From positions 1 to 64,000 of the forward strand of contig JAULAV010008622.1 in NCBI GenBank assembly GCA_030789695.1: a stretch of DNA of 64,000 nt, written 5' to 3'. Below the pieces are notes generated by a model, which was not told the DNA's origin, ran no database searches, and was given only the letters and a program-made list of their open reading frames with translations. This document shows, in pieces, positions 1 through 13,755 of this stretch (positions within the stretch are counted from its first letter, which is position 1; each line of letters starts with the position of its first letter). A program made the translations under genes and the position numbers. The stretch is from Scilla litardierei (lineage: Eukaryota > Streptophyta > Magnoliopsida > Asparagales > Asparagaceae).

Positions 1-2520
1 ACGGACATTTTTACGGATATTTCTGAGCTTGTAACTATTTTCTACATTTTCGGGAAGTTATGGATCTATTTATTAAATGATATGATTTTTGGCCTAATTT
101 TGTATTCTCTTTTTTAGTTGAAGATATCGATCTCCCATTTCCGACAGACATTTGGGCGGATTTTTCCGAGTTTCATGTCATTTTCTAAATTTTCTGGAAG
201 ATATGGATTTTTATATTAAATGATATGATTTTTTTAGCTTAATTTGTCTTCTCTTATTTTCAGTTGAAGATGGCGATTTTTAGGTTCCAACAGATATTTT
301 TGCGTCTTTTTCTGAGCCCGGGGTTATTTTTCTACATTTTTCGGAAGTTACAGATCTTTTTAATAAATGATATGGATTTAGGTCTAATTTTGCCTTCTCA
401 TATTTTTTTGAAGGTGGCAATCGCTCGGTTCCAACTAACATTTTTTTGGATTTTTTGAGCTCAGAGATATTTTCTAAATTTTCTGTAAGATATGATTCTT
501 TATATTAAATAATATGATTTTTATAGCCTAGTTTTATCTTCTCTGATTTTTTTCAGTTGAAGATGTCGCTCTCCCGGTTCCAACGGTAATTTTTGCGGAT
601 TTTTTTTAAACTAGTCACTATTTTCTACAGTTTATTAAAGAAATAAATCTTTTTATTAAATGATGTGATTTTTATAGACTAAGTTTGTATACTCTTATTT
701 TTTAGTCGAATATGGCGATCTCCCGGTTCTAACGGAAATTTTTACGGAATTTTCTGAGCTCCGGGTTATTTTCTACATTTTCTGTAAGATATGTATCTTT
801 ATATTAGATGATATGATTTTTATAGCCTATTCTTGTTTTCTCTTATTTTTCAGTTGAAGATGGCAATTTCTCGGTTACAACGGACGTTTTTGCGGATTTT
901 TCTCAGCTCGAGGCTATTTTCTATTAATTATTGAAGATAGTGATCTTTTTAATTAAATGATTTAATTTTAATAGACTAAGTTTGTCATCTCTTATTTATT
1001 AGTTGAAAATGGAAATTTCCCAATAACTGGAATTTTTGTAGATTTTTCTGAGCTCAAGGCTATTTTTCAACATTTTTGGAAGATATGTATTTTTTTATTA
1101 AATGGTAGAATTTTTTGGACTAATTTTTTTTCTCTTATTTTTTCGTTAAGATGGCGATCTCCCAGTTCTAAGGGACATTTTGCGGATTTTTCTGAGCTCC
1201 AGTCAATTTTCTACATTTTCTGTAAGCTTATGATCTTTATATTAAATGAAATGATTTTTATAGCATATTTTTATCTGCTCTTATTTTCAGTTGAAGATGG
1301 CGATCTCCTGGTTCCAACGAAAATTTTTAATTATTTTTCTGAGCTCGTGGCTATTTTTTATTTTTTCTAAAAGATAAGGATCTTTATATTAATTTATAAG
1401 ATTATTGTTGCCAAATTTTGTCTTCTCTTATTTTCCAGTTGATAAGGGCGATCTTTTTATTAAACGATATGATTTTTGGCCTTATTTTTCTTCGCTTATG
1501 TTTCGTTTATAGATGTCGATCTCCTGATTCCAACAGACAATTTTGTGGATTTTTCTAGAATCCTGGCTATTTTTCACATTTTCTAGAAGATATGGATCGT
1601 TTAATTAAATGAATCAAAGAAGACAAAATTAGGCCAATAGGAAATCGCCATCTTCAACTGAAATATAAGAGAAGACAAAATTCAGTTCCAGGAAATTGCC
1701 ATCTTCATTAAAAAATGTCAGTTGTAACCGATATCGCCATCTTCAACTGAGAAGATTTTTATATATCATTTTCTGAGCTGGGTGCTATTTTCTACATTTT
1801 ACGAATGATATGGATATTTTTATTAATTGATATGATGTTATAGCCTAAATTTGTCTTCTCTTTTTTTCCAGTTGAAGATCACGATTTTTATTACAAGGTA
1901 TGATTTTTAGCCTAATTTTGTCTTCTCTTATTTTTTAATTGAAGATGGCGATCTTCTGGTTCCAACGAACATTTTTGCAGATTTTTCTGAGCTCAGTGTT
2001 ATTTTCTACACTTTCTGAAAGATAAGTATCTTTAAATTAAATGAAATGATTTTTACATCCTAATTTTTTCTTCTCTAATTTTTTAGTTGAAGATGACGAT
2101 CTCCCAGTTCCAATAGATATTTTTGCGGATTTTTCTGAGCTCCATGCAATTTTCTTCATTTTATTAAGATATAAATCTCCTTAGTAAATGACAAGATTTT
2201 TATAGCCTAATTTTGTCTTCTCATATTTTTTAGTTGATTATGGCGATCTTTAAGGTCCAACGGACATATTTGTGGATTTTTCTGAACTCGGTGCTATTTT
2301 TCTATATTTTATTGCAGATATGTATCTTTTATTAAATGATACGATTTTTAGGCCTAACTTTTTCTTCTTTTATTTTTCAGTTGAAGATGGAGATCTCTCG
2401 GATCCAACAGATATTTTTTCGGATTTTTCTAAGCTCCAAGCTATTTTCTACATTTTATGTATGATATGAATTTTTATGTTAAATGATCTGATTTTTATAA
2501 CTGAATTTTGTCTTTTCTTG
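1..2520 (+). repeat. Satellite array, about 146-bp monomer, left segment
   Basis: Head-to-tail AT-rich monomers recur every 143-150 bp. Each has a recognisable order: GAAGATGGCGATCTCCCGG, then TTCCAACGGACATTTTTGCG, a TTTTTCTGAGCTC block, CTATTTTCTACATTTT, GGATCTTTTTATTAAATGAT, ATGATTTTTATAGCCTAATT and a pyrimidine tract ending in TTTTTCAG. Individual monomers differ by many substitutions and small indels, so this part of the array is old or little homogenised. It includes one module with inverted monomers at 1431-1760. No gene is visible. Short open frames here are repeat by-products. Confidence 0.95.
1431..1760. repeat. Satellite module with truncated and inverted monomers, copy 1
   Basis: A truncated monomer jumps from GATAAGGGCGATC straight to TTTTTATTAAACGATATG. 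A normal monomer follows, then about 150 bp in reverse orientation from 1611, where GAAGACAAAATTAGGCC and CGCCATCTTCAACTGA are reverse complements of satellite motifs. The forward array resumes with ATTTTTATATATCATTTTC. The same arrangement recurs near 13425, 15825 and 45800, so it was copied as a unit. Confidence 0.85.
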
Positions 2521-2770
2521 TGATGGGATCGCACAACAGTCAAAGGGATGTCCACAATGGTCAACGCCATAATCTGCTGAATTAATTAATTATAGACTGG
2601 TATAAGATTACTCTGGTTTTTGGAATGATTAACTAATGCTAATCAAAATGGATGTTTGCATTAATTGTTATAGGATTTCTAAATTATCGGCAAAGATTTT
2701 AAACAGCTGTTATTTCAAAAACACACATTATCTGTCACTAGCCTTATGTGTGCAAAGTACAAATACAATT
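2521..2770. other. Unrelated 250-bp insertion in the satellite
   Basis: The satellite pyrimidine tract breaks off near 2520 and resumes at CAGTTGAAG (2771). The sequence between has no satellite similarity, a more balanced base composition and no convincing open frame. It starts TGATGGGATC and ends near TACAAATACA, which superficially resembles LTR ends. I see no target duplication and no inverted repeat, so its class is unknown. Confidence 0.7.
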
Positions 2771-5700
2771 CAGTTGAAGTTGGCGATCCCCTGGTTCCAA
2801 CGGACATTTTTGTCGATTTTTCTGAGGTCGGGTCTATTTTTCCACATTTCGGGAAGTTATGGATCTTTTATTAAATGATATGATTTTTTGACCTAATGTT
2901 TTATTCTTTTACTTTTTTTAAGTTGAAGATGGCGATCTTCCGGTTCCAACGAACATTTTTGCGGATTTTTCTGAGCTTCGGGATATTTTCTACATTTTCG
3001 AAAAGTTATGTATCTTTTTATTGAATGATATGATTTTTATAGCCTAATTTTGTCTTCCCTATTTTTTAAGTTGAAGATGGCGATCTTTGATTCCAACGAG
3101 CATTTTAGCGTATTTTTTGAACTCAGTGCTATTTTCTACATTTTATGGAAGATATAGTACTTTTATTAAATACTATGATATTCATAGCCTACGTTTGTCT
3201 CCTCTTATTTTTCAGTTGAAGATGGCGATCTCCCAGTTCCAACGGGCATTTTTACATATTTTTCTTAACTTGAGCATATTTTCTACTTTTTCTGGAAGAT
3301 ATATATCTTTTTATGAAATGAGATGATTTTTTTGGCCTCATTTTGTCTTCTCTTTTTTACTTTGAAGATGGCAGTCTACCGGTTCCTATGGACATTTGTG
3401 CGGATTTATTTTGAGCTACGGGCTATTTTCTATATTATTTTGTATAACATGAATCTTTATTAAAACTTTTAAATGATAAGATTTTATATCCTACGTTTAT
3501 CTTCTCTTATTTTTTTCAGTTGAAGATGGCGATCTCTCTGTTCCAATGGAAATTTTGTGGATTTTTTGAGCTCCAGGCTATTTTCTACATAATATAGAAG
3601 ATATGTATTGTTTACTAAATAATATGATTTTTGCCCCAATTTTGTCTTCTGCTTTTTCAGTTGAAGATTGCGATCTCCCGGTTCCAACAGACATTTTTAC
3701 GGATTTTTCAGAGCTCTGGGATATTTTCTATATTTTCTGAAAGATTTGAATGATACGATTTTTGACCTAATTTTGTCTTCTCTTATTTTTTCAGTTGAAG
3801 ATGGCGATCTCCCGGTTCCAATGGACATTTTACGGATTTTTATAAGCTCGGTGCTATTTTCTATATTTTATGAAAGATAAGGATCATTTTATTAAATGAT
3901 ATGATTTTTATAGCCTACATTTGTTTTCTCTTATTTTTAAGTTGAAGATGGCGATCTACCCATTCCAACAGTCATTTTTTGCGGATTATTCTTAGCTTGG
4001 AACTATTTTTCTATCTTTTCCGGAAGATATGGATATTTTAATTAAATGATATAATTTTTGTTCGCAATTTGGTCTTCTCTTTTTTCAGCTGAAGATGGCG
4101 ATCTCTTGGTTCCAATTTACATTTGTGCGGATTTTCTTGAGCTCCGAGCTATTTTCTACATTATCTATAAGATATGCATCTTTATATTACATGATATGAT
4201 TTTTATATCTGCGCTTATTTTTCAGCTTCCAACAGATATTTTTGCAGATTTTTCTTATCTCGGGGCTATGTTTCTACATTTTTTAGTAGTTACGATCTTT
4301 TATTGAATGATATGATTTTTGACTGAATTTTGTCTTCTATTATTTTTCAGCTGAAGATGGCGATCTCCCGGTTCCGACAGATATTTTTGCAGATTATTCT
4401 GACCTCGGGGCTATTTTCTAAATTTTCTTGAAGATATGTAACTTTTTTATTACATGATTTGATTCTTGGCCTAATTTTGCATTCTCTTATTTTTCAGTAG
4501 AAGATGGCAATTTTCAGGTTCAAACTGATATTTTTGCCGGTTTTTCTGACCTTGGTGCTATTTTCTACATTTTATGGAAGATATGTATCTTTTATTAAAT
4601 AAGACAATTTTTATAGCCTACATTTTTCTTCTATTATTTTTTTCAAGTGAAGATGGCGATCTACCGGTTCCAACAGACATTTTTGTGGACTTTTCTTTGC
4701 TTTGGACTATTTTTCTACATTTTCTTTAAGAAATTTATTTTTATTAAATAATACGATTTTTGCCCTAATTTTGTCTTCTCTTTTTTAAGTTGAAGATAGA
4801 GATCTCCCTGTGCCACCGAACATTTTTACAGATTTTTAAGAGCTTCTGGCTATTTTCTATGTTTTTGAAAGATATGAATCTTTTTATTAAAGGATATGAT
4901 TTTTTGCCTAATTTTGTCTTCTCTTATTTTTCAGTTGGAGAAGGTGATCTTCCGGTTCCATCGGATATTTTTGCAGATTTTTCTGAGCTTCGAGCTATTT
5001 TCTACATTTTATGGAACATATGGCTATTTTTATTAAATGATATGATTTTTATAGCCTAAGTATGTCTTATCTTATTTTTTTGGCTGTAGATGGCGATCTC
5101 CCGGTTCCAACAGACATATTTGCAGATTTTTCTGAGCAGAATGCTATTTTCTATATTTTATGGAAGGTATGGATCTTTTTATTAAATGATATGATTTTTA
5201 TAGTCTAAGTTTGTCTTCTCTTATTTTTCAGTTGAAGATGGTGATCTCCTGTTTCCAACGGATATTTTTACGGATTTTTCTGAGCTAGAGGCTATTTTAT
5301 ACAGTTAATTAAAGATACCGATCTTTTTATTAAATGATGAGTTTATAGCTAAATTTGTCTACTTTTATTTTTTTAGTTAAAGGTGGTGATCTCTCAGTTC
5401 CAATAAACATTTTTGCGGATTTTTCTGACCTCGAGCCTATTTTCTATATTTTCTAAAAGATATATAACTTTTTATTAAAATAATATAATTTTTGGGTCTA
5501 ATTTTGTCTTCTCTTATTTTTTCTTCGAAAATGACGATCTTCCAGTTTCAACGGACCTTTTTGCTAATTTTTCTTAGCTCTGGGCAATTTTCTAATTTTC
5601 TATAAGACATGGATCTTTATATTAAATAATATATTTTTATAGCCTAATTTTGTCTTCTTTTATTTTTTCAGTTGAAGATGGCGATCTTCCGGATCAAAAA

Positions 5701-6159
5701 GAAATTTTTGCGGATTTTTCTAAACTTCGGGCTATTTCTACAATTTATTGAAGATATGTATCGTTTTATTAAATGATATGATTTTTTCGCCTAATTTTGT
5801 CTTCTCTTATTTTTTTGTTGAGGATGGTAAACTCTCGGTTCCAAAAGACATTTTTGGATATTTTTATTAGCTACGTTCTATTTTCTATACTTTCTGTAAG
5901 ATTAATTTTTATATTAAATGATATGATTTTTAGAGCCTAGATTTGTTCTCTTATTTTTTTAGATGAAAATAGGGATCTTCCAGTTCCAACAGACATTTTT
6001 GCGGATTTTTTGAGCTCCGTTCTATTTTTTACATTTTCTGTTAGATATGAATTTTTATATTAAACAATATGATTTTTATACCCTAATTTTGTCTTCTCTT
6101 ATTTTTCAGTTGAAGATGGTGATCTCCTGGTTCCAACAGACATTTTTTCTGACTGGGAG
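2771..6159 (+). repeat. Satellite array, continued
   Basis: About 23 monomers of the same satellite in forward orientation. Subtypes differ in the segment after CTATTTT: TCTACATTTTCTGGAAG, CTACATTTTCGGGAAGTTA and CTACATTTTATGGAAG. The array is interrupted at 6160 by a GC-rich element. No gene is visible. Confidence 0.95.
6152..6159. repeat. Target-site duplication ACTGGGAG, left
   Basis: The 8-bp ACTGGGAG lies directly before the GC-rich element and is repeated exactly at 6531-6538. Removing the element and one copy leaves TTCTG-ACTGGGAG-ACTATTTTC, a normal satellite monomer. Confidence 0.9.
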
Positions 6160-6530
6160 TCATGGTGTGAAATCGACCCGGCCGGGCCGGCCCGGCCCGG
6201 GCCCGGCTGGGCCCAAACAAAATCCGGGCCGGGCCGGCCCGGCCCGGGCGGGGCGAATCCAGGCCCAGCCCGGCCCGCTGGCCCGGGCCGGGCCGGCCCG
6301 GCTCCCTACCCCTACTTTTAAGCCTCCAGGGGCTATTTTTTTGACAAAAGCCCGGGCGGGGCCGGGCCGGCCCGGCCCATGGGCTGGGTACCCCAGCCCA
6401 GCCCGGCCCGGGGGCCGGGCCCGGGCCGCAGCCCGGCCCGGGTTTAGGAACCCGGGCCCGGGCCGGGCCGGCCCGGAACCCGGGCCGGGCCGGCGGGCCT
6501 GGCGGGCCCCGGGCCAAATTAACACCTTGA
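6160..6530. mobile_element. GC-rich non-autonomous hAT-like element (MITE), 371 bp
   Basis: The ends are imperfect inverted repeats: TCATGGTGTGAAATCGACCC on the left, and TCAAGGTGTTAATTTGGCCC when the right end is read in reverse. A perfect 8-bp target duplication flanks it, the size made by hAT transposases. The body is almost entirely GGGCCGGGCC and GGCCCGGGCC runs, giving large palindromes around a short AT-containing spacer (about 6303-6350). Open frames of 144-167 codons on both strands are low-complexity Pro/Gly/Ala/Arg frames, not genes. The class call rests on duplication size and terminal structure. No transposase is present. Confidence 0.85.
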
Positions 6531-6538
6531 ACTGGGAG
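6531..6538. repeat. Target-site duplication ACTGGGAG, right
   Basis: An exact copy of 6152-6159, directly after the GC-rich element. Confidence 0.9.
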
Positions 6539-9514
6539 ACTATTTTCTGAAAGACATATATCTTTTCCTTAAATAAAATATTTTTGGCATAATTTTGTCT
6601 TCTCTTAATTTTCATTTGATGATAGCGATCTCCCAGCTCCAACAGATATATTTGCGGATTTTTTTTGAACTCGGAGCTACTTTCTACTTTTTAAGTAAGA
6701 AATGGATCTTTTCATTAAATGATATGATTTTTATAGCATTATTTTGTCTTCTCTTATTTTTTCAGTTGAAGATCATGATCTCCCGGTTCCAACGGACATT
6801 TTTGCGGATTTTTCTTAGCTCGAAAATATTTTTCTAGACTTTCTGGAAGATAAGGATCTTTTGATTAAATGATAATTTTTAGCCTAATTTTGTCCTCTCT
6901 TATTTTTTTAGTTGAAGATTGTGATCTCCTAGTTCTAAAGGATATTTTTAAGGATTTTCCTGAACTCTGGGCCATTTTCTAAATTTTCTTTAAGATATGA
7001 ATATTTATATTAAATGATATGATTTTTATAGCCTAATTTTGCCTTCTCTTAATTTTAAGTTGAAAATGGCGATCTCCCGGTTCCATCGGACATTTTGTGA
7101 ATTTTTCTGAGGTCATGTTTATTTTTTGCATTTTCTGGTAGATATATCTTTTTATTACATGATTTGATTTTTAGCCTAATTTTGTCTTCTCTAATTTTTC
7201 AGTTGAAGATGGCGATCTCCTGATTTCAACGAACATTTTTGTGGATTTTTCTCAGCACCAGGCTAATTTCCACATTTTCTGGAAGATAGGGATCGTTTTA
7301 TTAAATGATTTGTTTTTTGACCTAATTTTGACTTCTCTTATTTTCATATTGCAGATGGCAATTTCCCGGTTCCAACGTATATTATTACGTTTTTTCTGAG
7401 AAAGGGCTATTTTCTACAGTTTCTGGAAAATATGGATCTTTAATTTAAATGATATGGTTTTAAGGCCAAATTTTGTACTCTCTTATTTTTTTTAGTTGAA
7501 AATGGCGATCTCCCGGTTCCAACGGACGTTTTTGCGAATTTTTCTGTGTTTCGAGCTATTTTCTGCATTTTCTTGAAGATCTGTATCTTTAAATTAAATG
7601 ATATGGTTTTTATGGCCCAATGTTGTCTTCTCTTATTTTTTAAGTTGAATATAGCGATCTCAAGGTTCCAACGGAAATTTTTTCGGATTTTTTGATAGAG
7701 GGGCTATTTTCTAGATTTTTTTGAAGATCTGGATCATTTTATTAAATGATATGATTTTGTAGGCCTAATTTTGTCTTCGCTTATTTTTCAATTGAAAATG
7801 GCCATCTTCCGGTTCCAACAGACATTTTTGCGAATTTTTCTAAGCGCAGAGCACATTTATACATTTTCTGGAAGATATGTATCATTTTATTAACTGATAT
7901 GATTTTTTGGCCTAATTTTGTTTTCTCTTATTTTTCGGTTGAAGATGTTGATCTCCCAATTTCATCGGACATTTTTTTACGTATTTTAAGCTAAAGATAT
8001 GAATCTTTATATTAAATGATATGATTTTTATAGCCTAATTTGTATTGTCTTATTTTTCAGTTGAAGATGGCGATCTCTCGATTTCAACAAACATTTTTTG
8101 CGGATTTTTCTCAGCACGGGGCTATTTTCTATAGTTGATTGAAGATATGGATCTTTTAATTAAATGATATGTTTCTATAGACTAAGTTTCTTCTCTTATT
8201 TGTCAGTTGAACATGGCAATATCCCTGTTCGGGCAGACATTTTTTCGATTTTTTTGATCACGAGGCTATTTTCAAAATTTTCCAGAAGATATGGATCTTT
8301 TTATTAAATGATATGATTTTTTGGTCTAATTTTATCTTCTCTTACTTTTCAGATGAAGATGGCGATCTCCCAGGTCCAACAGACATTTTGCGGATTTTTC
8401 TTAGCTCTGGGTAATTTTCTACATTTTTGTAAGATATGGATCTTTAGATTAAATGATAAGATTGTTATAGCCAAATTTTATCTTCTCTTACTTTTCAGTT
8501 GAAGATGACGATATCCGGACGGAAATGTTTACTGATTTTTCTTAGCTTAGGGCTATGTTTTACATTTTATGGAAGATATGTATCTTTTTATTAAATGATA
8601 TTTGTAGCCTAATTTTTTCTTCTTTTATTTTTTACTTGAACATGGCGATATCCAGTTCCAACAGATATTTTTGTGGGCTTTTATGAGATCGAAACTATTT
8701 TAATACATTTTTGAGAAATTATGGATTTTTTTACTAAATGATATGATTCGTTGGCCTAATTTTGTCTTCTCTTTTTTTTGAAGATGATGAACTCCCAGTT
8801 CCCACAGACTTTTTTCAGATTTTTCTAAGCTTGGGAATATTTTCTACAGTTTATTGAAGATGTGGTTCATTTTATAAAATGATATGATTTTTATTGATTA
8901 AGTTTGTCTTCTCTTATTTTTCTGTAGAAGATGGTGATATCTCGTTACCTAAGAAATTTTTTGCAGATTTTTTTGATCTCGGGGCTATTTTCTAAATTTT
9001 ATGAAAGATATGTATCTTTTATTAAATAATATGATTTTTATAGCCTACGATTGCCTTCTCTTATTTTTCAGTTGAAGATAGCGATCTCCCGGTTCGAGCA
9101 GACATTTTTGTAGGGTATTCTTAGCATGAGACTAGTTTTCTACATTTTATGGAAGATATGTTTCTTTTATGAAATGATATGATTTTTGGCATAATTTTGT
9201 CTTCTCTTTTTTACTTTGAAGATGGCGATCTCTCGGTTACAATGGACATTTATGCGGATTTATTTTTAGTTGCGAGATATTTTCAATATTTTTTGTATAA
9301 TATGAATCTATATTTTAAATGATATGATTTTTGTAACCAAATTTTGTCATCTGTTATTTTGAAGTTGAAGATGTCGATCTCTCGGGTCCACGGGACAATT
9401 TTACAGATTATTCTGACCTCGGGGCTATTTCCAAAATTTTCATGAAGATATGGATATTTTAATTAAATGACATGATTTTTGGCCTAATTTTGTCTACTCT
9501 TATTTTTCAGTTAA

Positions 9515-9990
9515 AGATGGCGATCTTCCGGTTCCAACAGAAATTTTTGCGGATTTTTCCAAGCTCGGCTATTTTCTACATTTTATTGAAGGTATGAATT
9601 TTTTATTAAATGACATGATTTTTATATCCTATGTTTTTCTTCTCTTATTTTTTCAGTTGAATATTGCGAGCTACCGGTTGAGTGGACATTTTTATCGATT
9701 TTTGTTAATTTAGGGCTATTTTTTTTCATTTTATGATAGATATGGATCATTTTATTAAAAAAATATTATTTTTGGCCAAATGTTGTCTTCTCTTATTTTT
9801 TCAGTTGAATACGACGTTCTCACGGTTCCAACGGAGATTTTTACAGATTTTTTGACCTTGAGGATATTTTCTACATTTTCTGGAAGATATAGATCTTTTT
9901 ATTAAATAATATGATTTTTAACCTAATTTTATCTTCTCTTATTTTCCAGATGAAGATGTCGATCTCCCAGTTCCAACGGACATTTTTTCA
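9515..9990 (+). repeat. Higher-order satellite block, copy 1
   Basis: Successive diagnostic monomers occur in fixed order: one ending ATATCCTATGTTTTTCTTC; one starting TTGAATATTGCG with TTTTTCTTC... after the CTATTTT block; one with ACGTTCTCACGGTTCC; one starting CAGATGAAGATG. The same order recurs near 11535, 41570, 43975 and 52275, which shows multi-monomer units were amplified together. Confidence 0.75.
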
Positions 9991-11534
9991 TTTTATGGAG
10001 CTCTATGCTATTTTCAACGTTTTCTGAAAGATATGTTTCTTTAGATTAAATGAAAAGATTTTTATTGCCAAATTTTGTCTTTCCTTATTTTTCAGTTGAA
10101 GATGGCGATCTCTCGCTTCCAACAGTCATTTTAACGTATTTTTCTGAGCTCGGGGTTTTCTACATTTTACAAAAGTACGGCTCTTTTTATTAAATGATAT
10201 GACTTTTGTAGCCTAATTTTGTCTTCTCATATTTTTCACTTGTAGATGGCGATCTCCCGCTTCCAAGGACATTTTTGCCGATATTTCTGAACTTGGGACT
10301 ATTTTTCTACATTTTTGGGAATTTATATATCTTTTTATTAAATGATATGATTTTTTTGGCTAATTTTGTCTTCTCTTTTTTTAGTTGAAGATGACGATCT
10401 CTCATTTCCAACGGACATTTGTGCAGATTTTTCTGGGCTCTAGGCTATTTTCTAAATTTTTTGGAAGATACGGATTAGTATATTAAATGCTATGATTTTA
10501 TAGCCTAATTTAGTCTTCTCTTTTTTAGTTGAAGATGGTGATTTCCCGGTTCCAACAAATATTTTTGCAGCTTTTCTGAGCTCGGTGCTATTTTTCTACA
10601 TTTTCGAAAAGTTCAACATTTTTTATTAAATGATATGATTTTTGGCCTAAATTAGTCTTCTCTTATTTTTTTCCAGTGAAGATGGAGATCTCCCGGTTCC
10701 AACTGACATATTTGCGGATTTTTCTGAGCTCCGGGATATTTTCTAAATTTTCTGTCAGATATGGATCTTTATATTAAATGATATGGTTTTTATAGCCTAA
10801 TTTTGTCTTCCCTTATTTTTCAATTGAAGACGGCGATCTTAAGGTTCCAACAGACATTTTTACGTATTTTTAAGCTCGGTGCAATTTTCTACATTTTATG
10901 AAAGATATAAAACTTTTTATTGAATAATATGATTTTTATAGCCTATGTTTGAATTCTCTTATTTTTTTTAGATGAAGGTGGTGATCTCCCAGTTTCAACG
11001 GACATTTTCGCAGATTTTTCTTAGCTTGAGACTATTTTTCTACATTTTCTTGAAGATATGTTTCTTTTTAGGAAATGAAATGAATTTTTGGACTAATTTT
11101 GTCTTCTCTATTTTTAATTTGAAGATGGCACTCTACATGTTCCAACGGATATTTTTGCTGATTTTAATAAGCTCACCGCTATTTTCTACATTGTTATAAA
11201 TGATATGATTTTTGTAGCATACGTTTGTCTTCTCTTATTTTTTCAGTTGAAGATGGAAATCTCCTGGTCAATGGACAATTTTGCGGATTTTTAATAGCTT
11301 GAGTCTGTTTTTCTACATTTTCTGAAAGATATGGATCTTTTTATGAAATGATATGATTTTTTGGCCTAATTTTGTCTTCTCTATTTTTCAGATGAAGATG
11401 ACAATCTCCCTGTTCCAAGGAACATTTTTGCGGATTTTTTTGAGCTCCAGTATATTTTTTACATTTTCTATAAGATATGAATCTTTATATTAAATGATTT
11501 CATTTTTATGCCCTAATTTTGTCTACTCTTATTT

Positions 11535-12000
11535 TTCAGTTGAAGATTGCGATCTTCCGGTTCCAACGAAAGTTTTTGCGGATTTTACGAAGCTTAGTGA
11601 TATTTTCTATATTTTATGTAAGATATGAATGTTTTATCAAATGATATGATTTTTATATCCAACGTTTTTCTTCTCTTATTTTTTCAGTTGAATATTGAGA
11701 TCTACCTACTCCAGCGGACATTTTACTGATTTTTGTTAGCTTGGAGCCATTTTTCTTCATTTTATGGAATATATGGATCATTTTATTAATTGAAATGATT
11801 TTTTGGCCAAATGTTGTCTTCTCTTATTTTTCAATTGAAGATGTCGTACTTACGGTTCCAAAGGATGTTTTTGGCAAATTTTTCGACCTAGAGGATATTT
11901 TCTACATTTTCTAGAAGATATGGATCTTTTTATTAAATAATATGATTTTTGGCCTAATTTTATCTTCTTATATTTTTCAGATGAAGATGGCGATCTCCCG
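11535..12000 (+). repeat. Higher-order satellite block, copy 2
   Basis: The same diagnostic order as 9515-9990: ATATCCAACGTTTTTCTTC, then TTGAATATTGAGATC with a TTTTTCTTCATTTTATGG block, then a TACTTACGGTTCC monomer, then CAGATGAAGATGG. Confidence 0.75.
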
Positions 12001-13424
12001 GTTTCAACGGACTTTTTTGCGGATTTTCTGAGCTCCGGGCTATTTTCTATATTTTCTGTATGAAATGTATCTTTAGATTAAATTATATTATTTCTATAGC
12101 CTAATTTTTCTTCTCTTATTTTTCAGTTGAAGATGGCGATGTCCCGGTTCCAACGGACATTTTCTTATAAGCACGTGTCTATTTTCTACATTTTATTGAA
12201 GATACGGCTCTTTTTACTAAATGATATGATTTTTGTAGCATAATTTTGTCTTCGCTTATTTTTCACTTGAAGATGATGATCTCCCGCTGCCAACGAATAT
12301 TTTTGCTGATATTTATGAGTTTGGGACTATTTTTCTACATTTTCAGGAAGTTATGAATCTTTTTATTAATTGATATTTCTTGGCCTAATTTTGTCTTCTC
12401 TTTTTTCAGTTGAAGATGTAGATACCCCACTTCCATCGGACATTTGTGCGGATTTTTCTGAGCTCCGGGCTATTTTCTAAATTTTCTGGAAGATAAGTAT
12501 TTTCATATTAAATGATTTGATTTTCATGGCCTTATTTTGTCTACTCTTATTTTTCCGTTGAAGATGGCAATTTCTCGGTTCCAACAGATAATTTTTACAG
12601 CTTTTTCAGAGCTCTGTGGTATTTTTCTATATTTTCGAGAAGTTATAGATCTTTTAATTAAATGATATGATTTTTATGCCTAATTTTGTCTTCTCTTTTT
12701 TCTGTTGTAGATGGCGATGGCCCTGTCCCAACAGACATTTTTGCGGATTTTTCTTAGCTCTAAGCAATTCTAAATTTTCTGTAAGATATAAATCTTTATA
12801 TTAAATGATATGATTTTTATAGCTAATTTTGTCTTCTCTGATTTTTCAGTTGAAGATGTCGATCTCCCGGTTCCAACGGACATTTTTGTGGATTTATCTA
12901 ACTCAAAACCATATTCTACAGTTTATTGAAGATATGGATCTTTTTAGTAATTGATATGATTTTTATAGACTAAGTTTGTCTTCTCTTATTTTTCCGTTGA
13001 ATATAGTGATCTCCTGGTTCCTACGGAAATTTTTGTTGAGCTCCGGGCAATTTTCCACATTTTCTATTAGATATGGATTTTTATATTAAATGATACGATT
13101 TTTAGCCTAATTTTGTCTTATATTATTTCTCGGATGACGATGATGTCTCTCGGTTCTAACTGACATTATTGCGAATTTTTCTGAGCTCTGGGTTTTCTGT
13201 AAGATATGGATATTTATATTAAATGATATAATTTTTATGCCCTAAATTTGACTTCTCTTATTTTTCAGTTGAAGATGGCAATCTCCCGTTTCCAACGAAT
13301 TTTTTTCATATTTTCCTGAGCTCGGGGCTATTTTCTATATTTTCTGGAAGATAAGGATATTTATATTAATTGATATGATTTTTGTTGCCTAATTTTGTCT
13401 TCTCTTATTTTCCAGTTGATGATG

Positions 13425-13755
13425 GCAATATTTTTATTAAATCATATGATTTTTTGGCCTTATTTTGTCATCTCCAATATTTCAGTTGAATATGGCGATC
13501 TCCCGGTTCTAACGAACATTTTTTGCGGATTTTTCTGAGCTCCGGTCTATATTTTACATTTTCTGAAAGATATGGATGGTTTTATTAACTGCTATCAGAG
13601 AAGAAAAAATTACGCCAAAAAATGTACGTTGAAACCATGAAATCTCCATCTTCATCTGAAATATAAGAGAAGACAAAATTCGCAACCAGGAAATCGCCAT
13701 CTTCATCTATAAAAATGTCCGCTGTAACCGGGATACCGCCATCTTCAACTGATAA
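13425..13755. repeat. Satellite module with truncated and inverted monomers, copy 2
   Basis: A truncated monomer (GATGATGGCAATATTTTTATT), one full monomer, then about 150 bp inverted starting near 13590 (AGAAGAAAAAATTACGCC) and ending GCCATCTTCAACTGATAAG. The inverted part is two incomplete monomers. It is followed by the same ATTTTTATATATCATTTTC junction as the other copies. Confidence 0.85.

Noticed and set aside
2521..2770. Solo LTR
   Set aside because: It has TG at one end and CA near the other, but no target duplication, no terminal inverted bases beyond that and no related sequence in the window.
6047..6642. Open frames of 144-167 codons on both strands across the GC-rich element
   Set aside because: They are Pro/Gly/Ala/Arg low-complexity translations of GGGCC repeats in several frames at once, and they cross the element's borders into satellite.
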